From DASQZK01 sp963771005 (GTDB lineage: Bacteria > Bacteroidota > Bacteroidia > Bacteroidales > GCA-2748055), in assembly GCA_963771005.1 (NCBI GenBank), contig CAVYRO010000002.1, positions 1,054,001 through 1,118,000 of the forward strand: a stretch of DNA of 64,000 bases, read 5' to 3'. The position numbers were made by a program, and so were the translations under genes. Shown one piece after another: positions 63,746 to 64,000 of the stretch; positions within the stretch are counted from its first letter, which is position 1, and the number at the start of each line of letters is the position of its first letter. The notes under the pieces are model-generated. The model worked only from the letters and a program-made list of their open reading frames with translations, was not told where the DNA came from and did not search any database.

Positions 63746-64000
63746 AAATTCATTCTTGCACGCGGAACCACAGACTGGTCGCTGAATTCACCTTTTTGGA
63801 ATTTAAAATATCCGGATATGGCAATCATCGCCGCATTGTCTGTGGTATAGCTGAATTTAGGGATATAAACCTTCCAGTTTCGCTTTTGTCCTTCGGAAAT
63901 AAGGGTGTTTCTCAGACCCGAATTCGCCGACACTCCGCCTGCGAGGGCGATGTGTTTTATCCCGGTCCCTTCGGCAGCTTTAACCAGTTTATCCATAAGA
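63742..64000 (-). CDS. tsaD: tRNA N6-adenosine threonylcarbamoyltransferase TsaD, C-terminal part
   Basis: Partial: the 3' 84 codons are in the window and the gene runs past the right edge. The end of the ASKHA fold is recognisable: HIALAGGVSANSGLR and PKFSYTTDNAAMIAISG, with the conserved Asp of the second metal/ATP-binding region. TsaD transfers the threonylcarbamoyl group to A37 of ANN-reading tRNAs. An essential housekeeping gene. It overlaps the 3' end of the HD hydrolase by 4 bases. Confidence 0.93.
   Translation of the reverse strand, partial: LMDKLVKAAEGTGIKHIALAGGVSANSGLRNTLISEGQKRNWKVYIPKFSYTTDNAAMIAISGYFKFQKGEFSDQSVVPRARMNF

Overview
The window looks like a chromosome segment from a Bacteroidota member, probably of the order Bacteroidales or Marinilabiliales, and possibly from a metagenome assembly. 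The evidence is a SusC/SusD pair, an ECF sigma / FecR anti-sigma / TonB-receptor unit, DUF4249, C-terminal type IX secretion sorting domains on large secreted proteins, a 7TM-DISM sensor, a Y_Y_Y/propeller regulator, and Bacteroidota-type promoters (TTTG, 19 bp, TAnnTTTG). No transposase, integrase, phage gene or CRISPR array was seen.

Layout. 1-385: start of a lipoprotein gene. 856-7575: a divergent cluster. The minus arm is an LtaS-like membrane sulfatase/phosphotransferase and a CDP-alcohol phosphatidyltransferase. The plus arm is five tightly packed genes: a RibD-C type reductase, a BchC-like MDR dehydrogenase, a PTPS/QueD homologue with altered catalytic residues, an FkbM methyltransferase and a GT4 glycosyltransferase. 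It reads like a pathway for an unknown pterin- or pyrimidine-derived, possibly lipid-linked, metabolite and is my main candidate for an undescribed system. 7952-14243: a small secreted protein between two copies of a palindromic repeat, then GH2 and GH9 glycosidases on the minus strand. 14663-15959: a deletion scar joining the 5' part of an ankyrin gene to the 3' half of a sulfatase gene. 15970-17873: PhzF-like isomerase and an SDR. 18236-24602 (minus): ECF sigma, anti-sigma, TonB receptor, DUF4249 lipoprotein and another lipoprotein. 24664-29504: glutamine amidotransferase, methyltransferase, GNAT, a probable minus-strand small RNA, and a 7TM-DISM/SpoIIE phosphatase.

29602-42058 (minus): a polysaccharide utilisation locus with regulator, GH144-like enzyme, SusC, SusD, LamG lipoprotein and a second GH144-like enzyme, probably for beta-1,2-glucan. 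42141-48509: a trehalose module, with a kinase-like protein and a beta-phosphoglucomutase/GH65 fusion divergent from a fused trehalose-6-phosphate synthase/phosphatase. 48915-48989: tRNA-Thr(CGT) beside a 10-bp tandem repeat. 49101-53531: methyltransferase and PurL. 53823-61631: a second notable operon with lipoprotein, DUF2490 protein, VTC-domain polyphosphate polymerase homologue, DUF4956 membrane protein, a giant secreted CotH kinase-like protein with a sorting domain, and GH43. 61922-64000: secreted protein, SiaC-like protein, MESH1-like HD hydrolase and the 3' end of tsaD.

Overall the segment mixes housekeeping genes (purL, tRNA, tsaD) with glycan-degradation modules and two gene clusters of unknown product. 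All functional calls come from reading motifs by eye; no database search was run.
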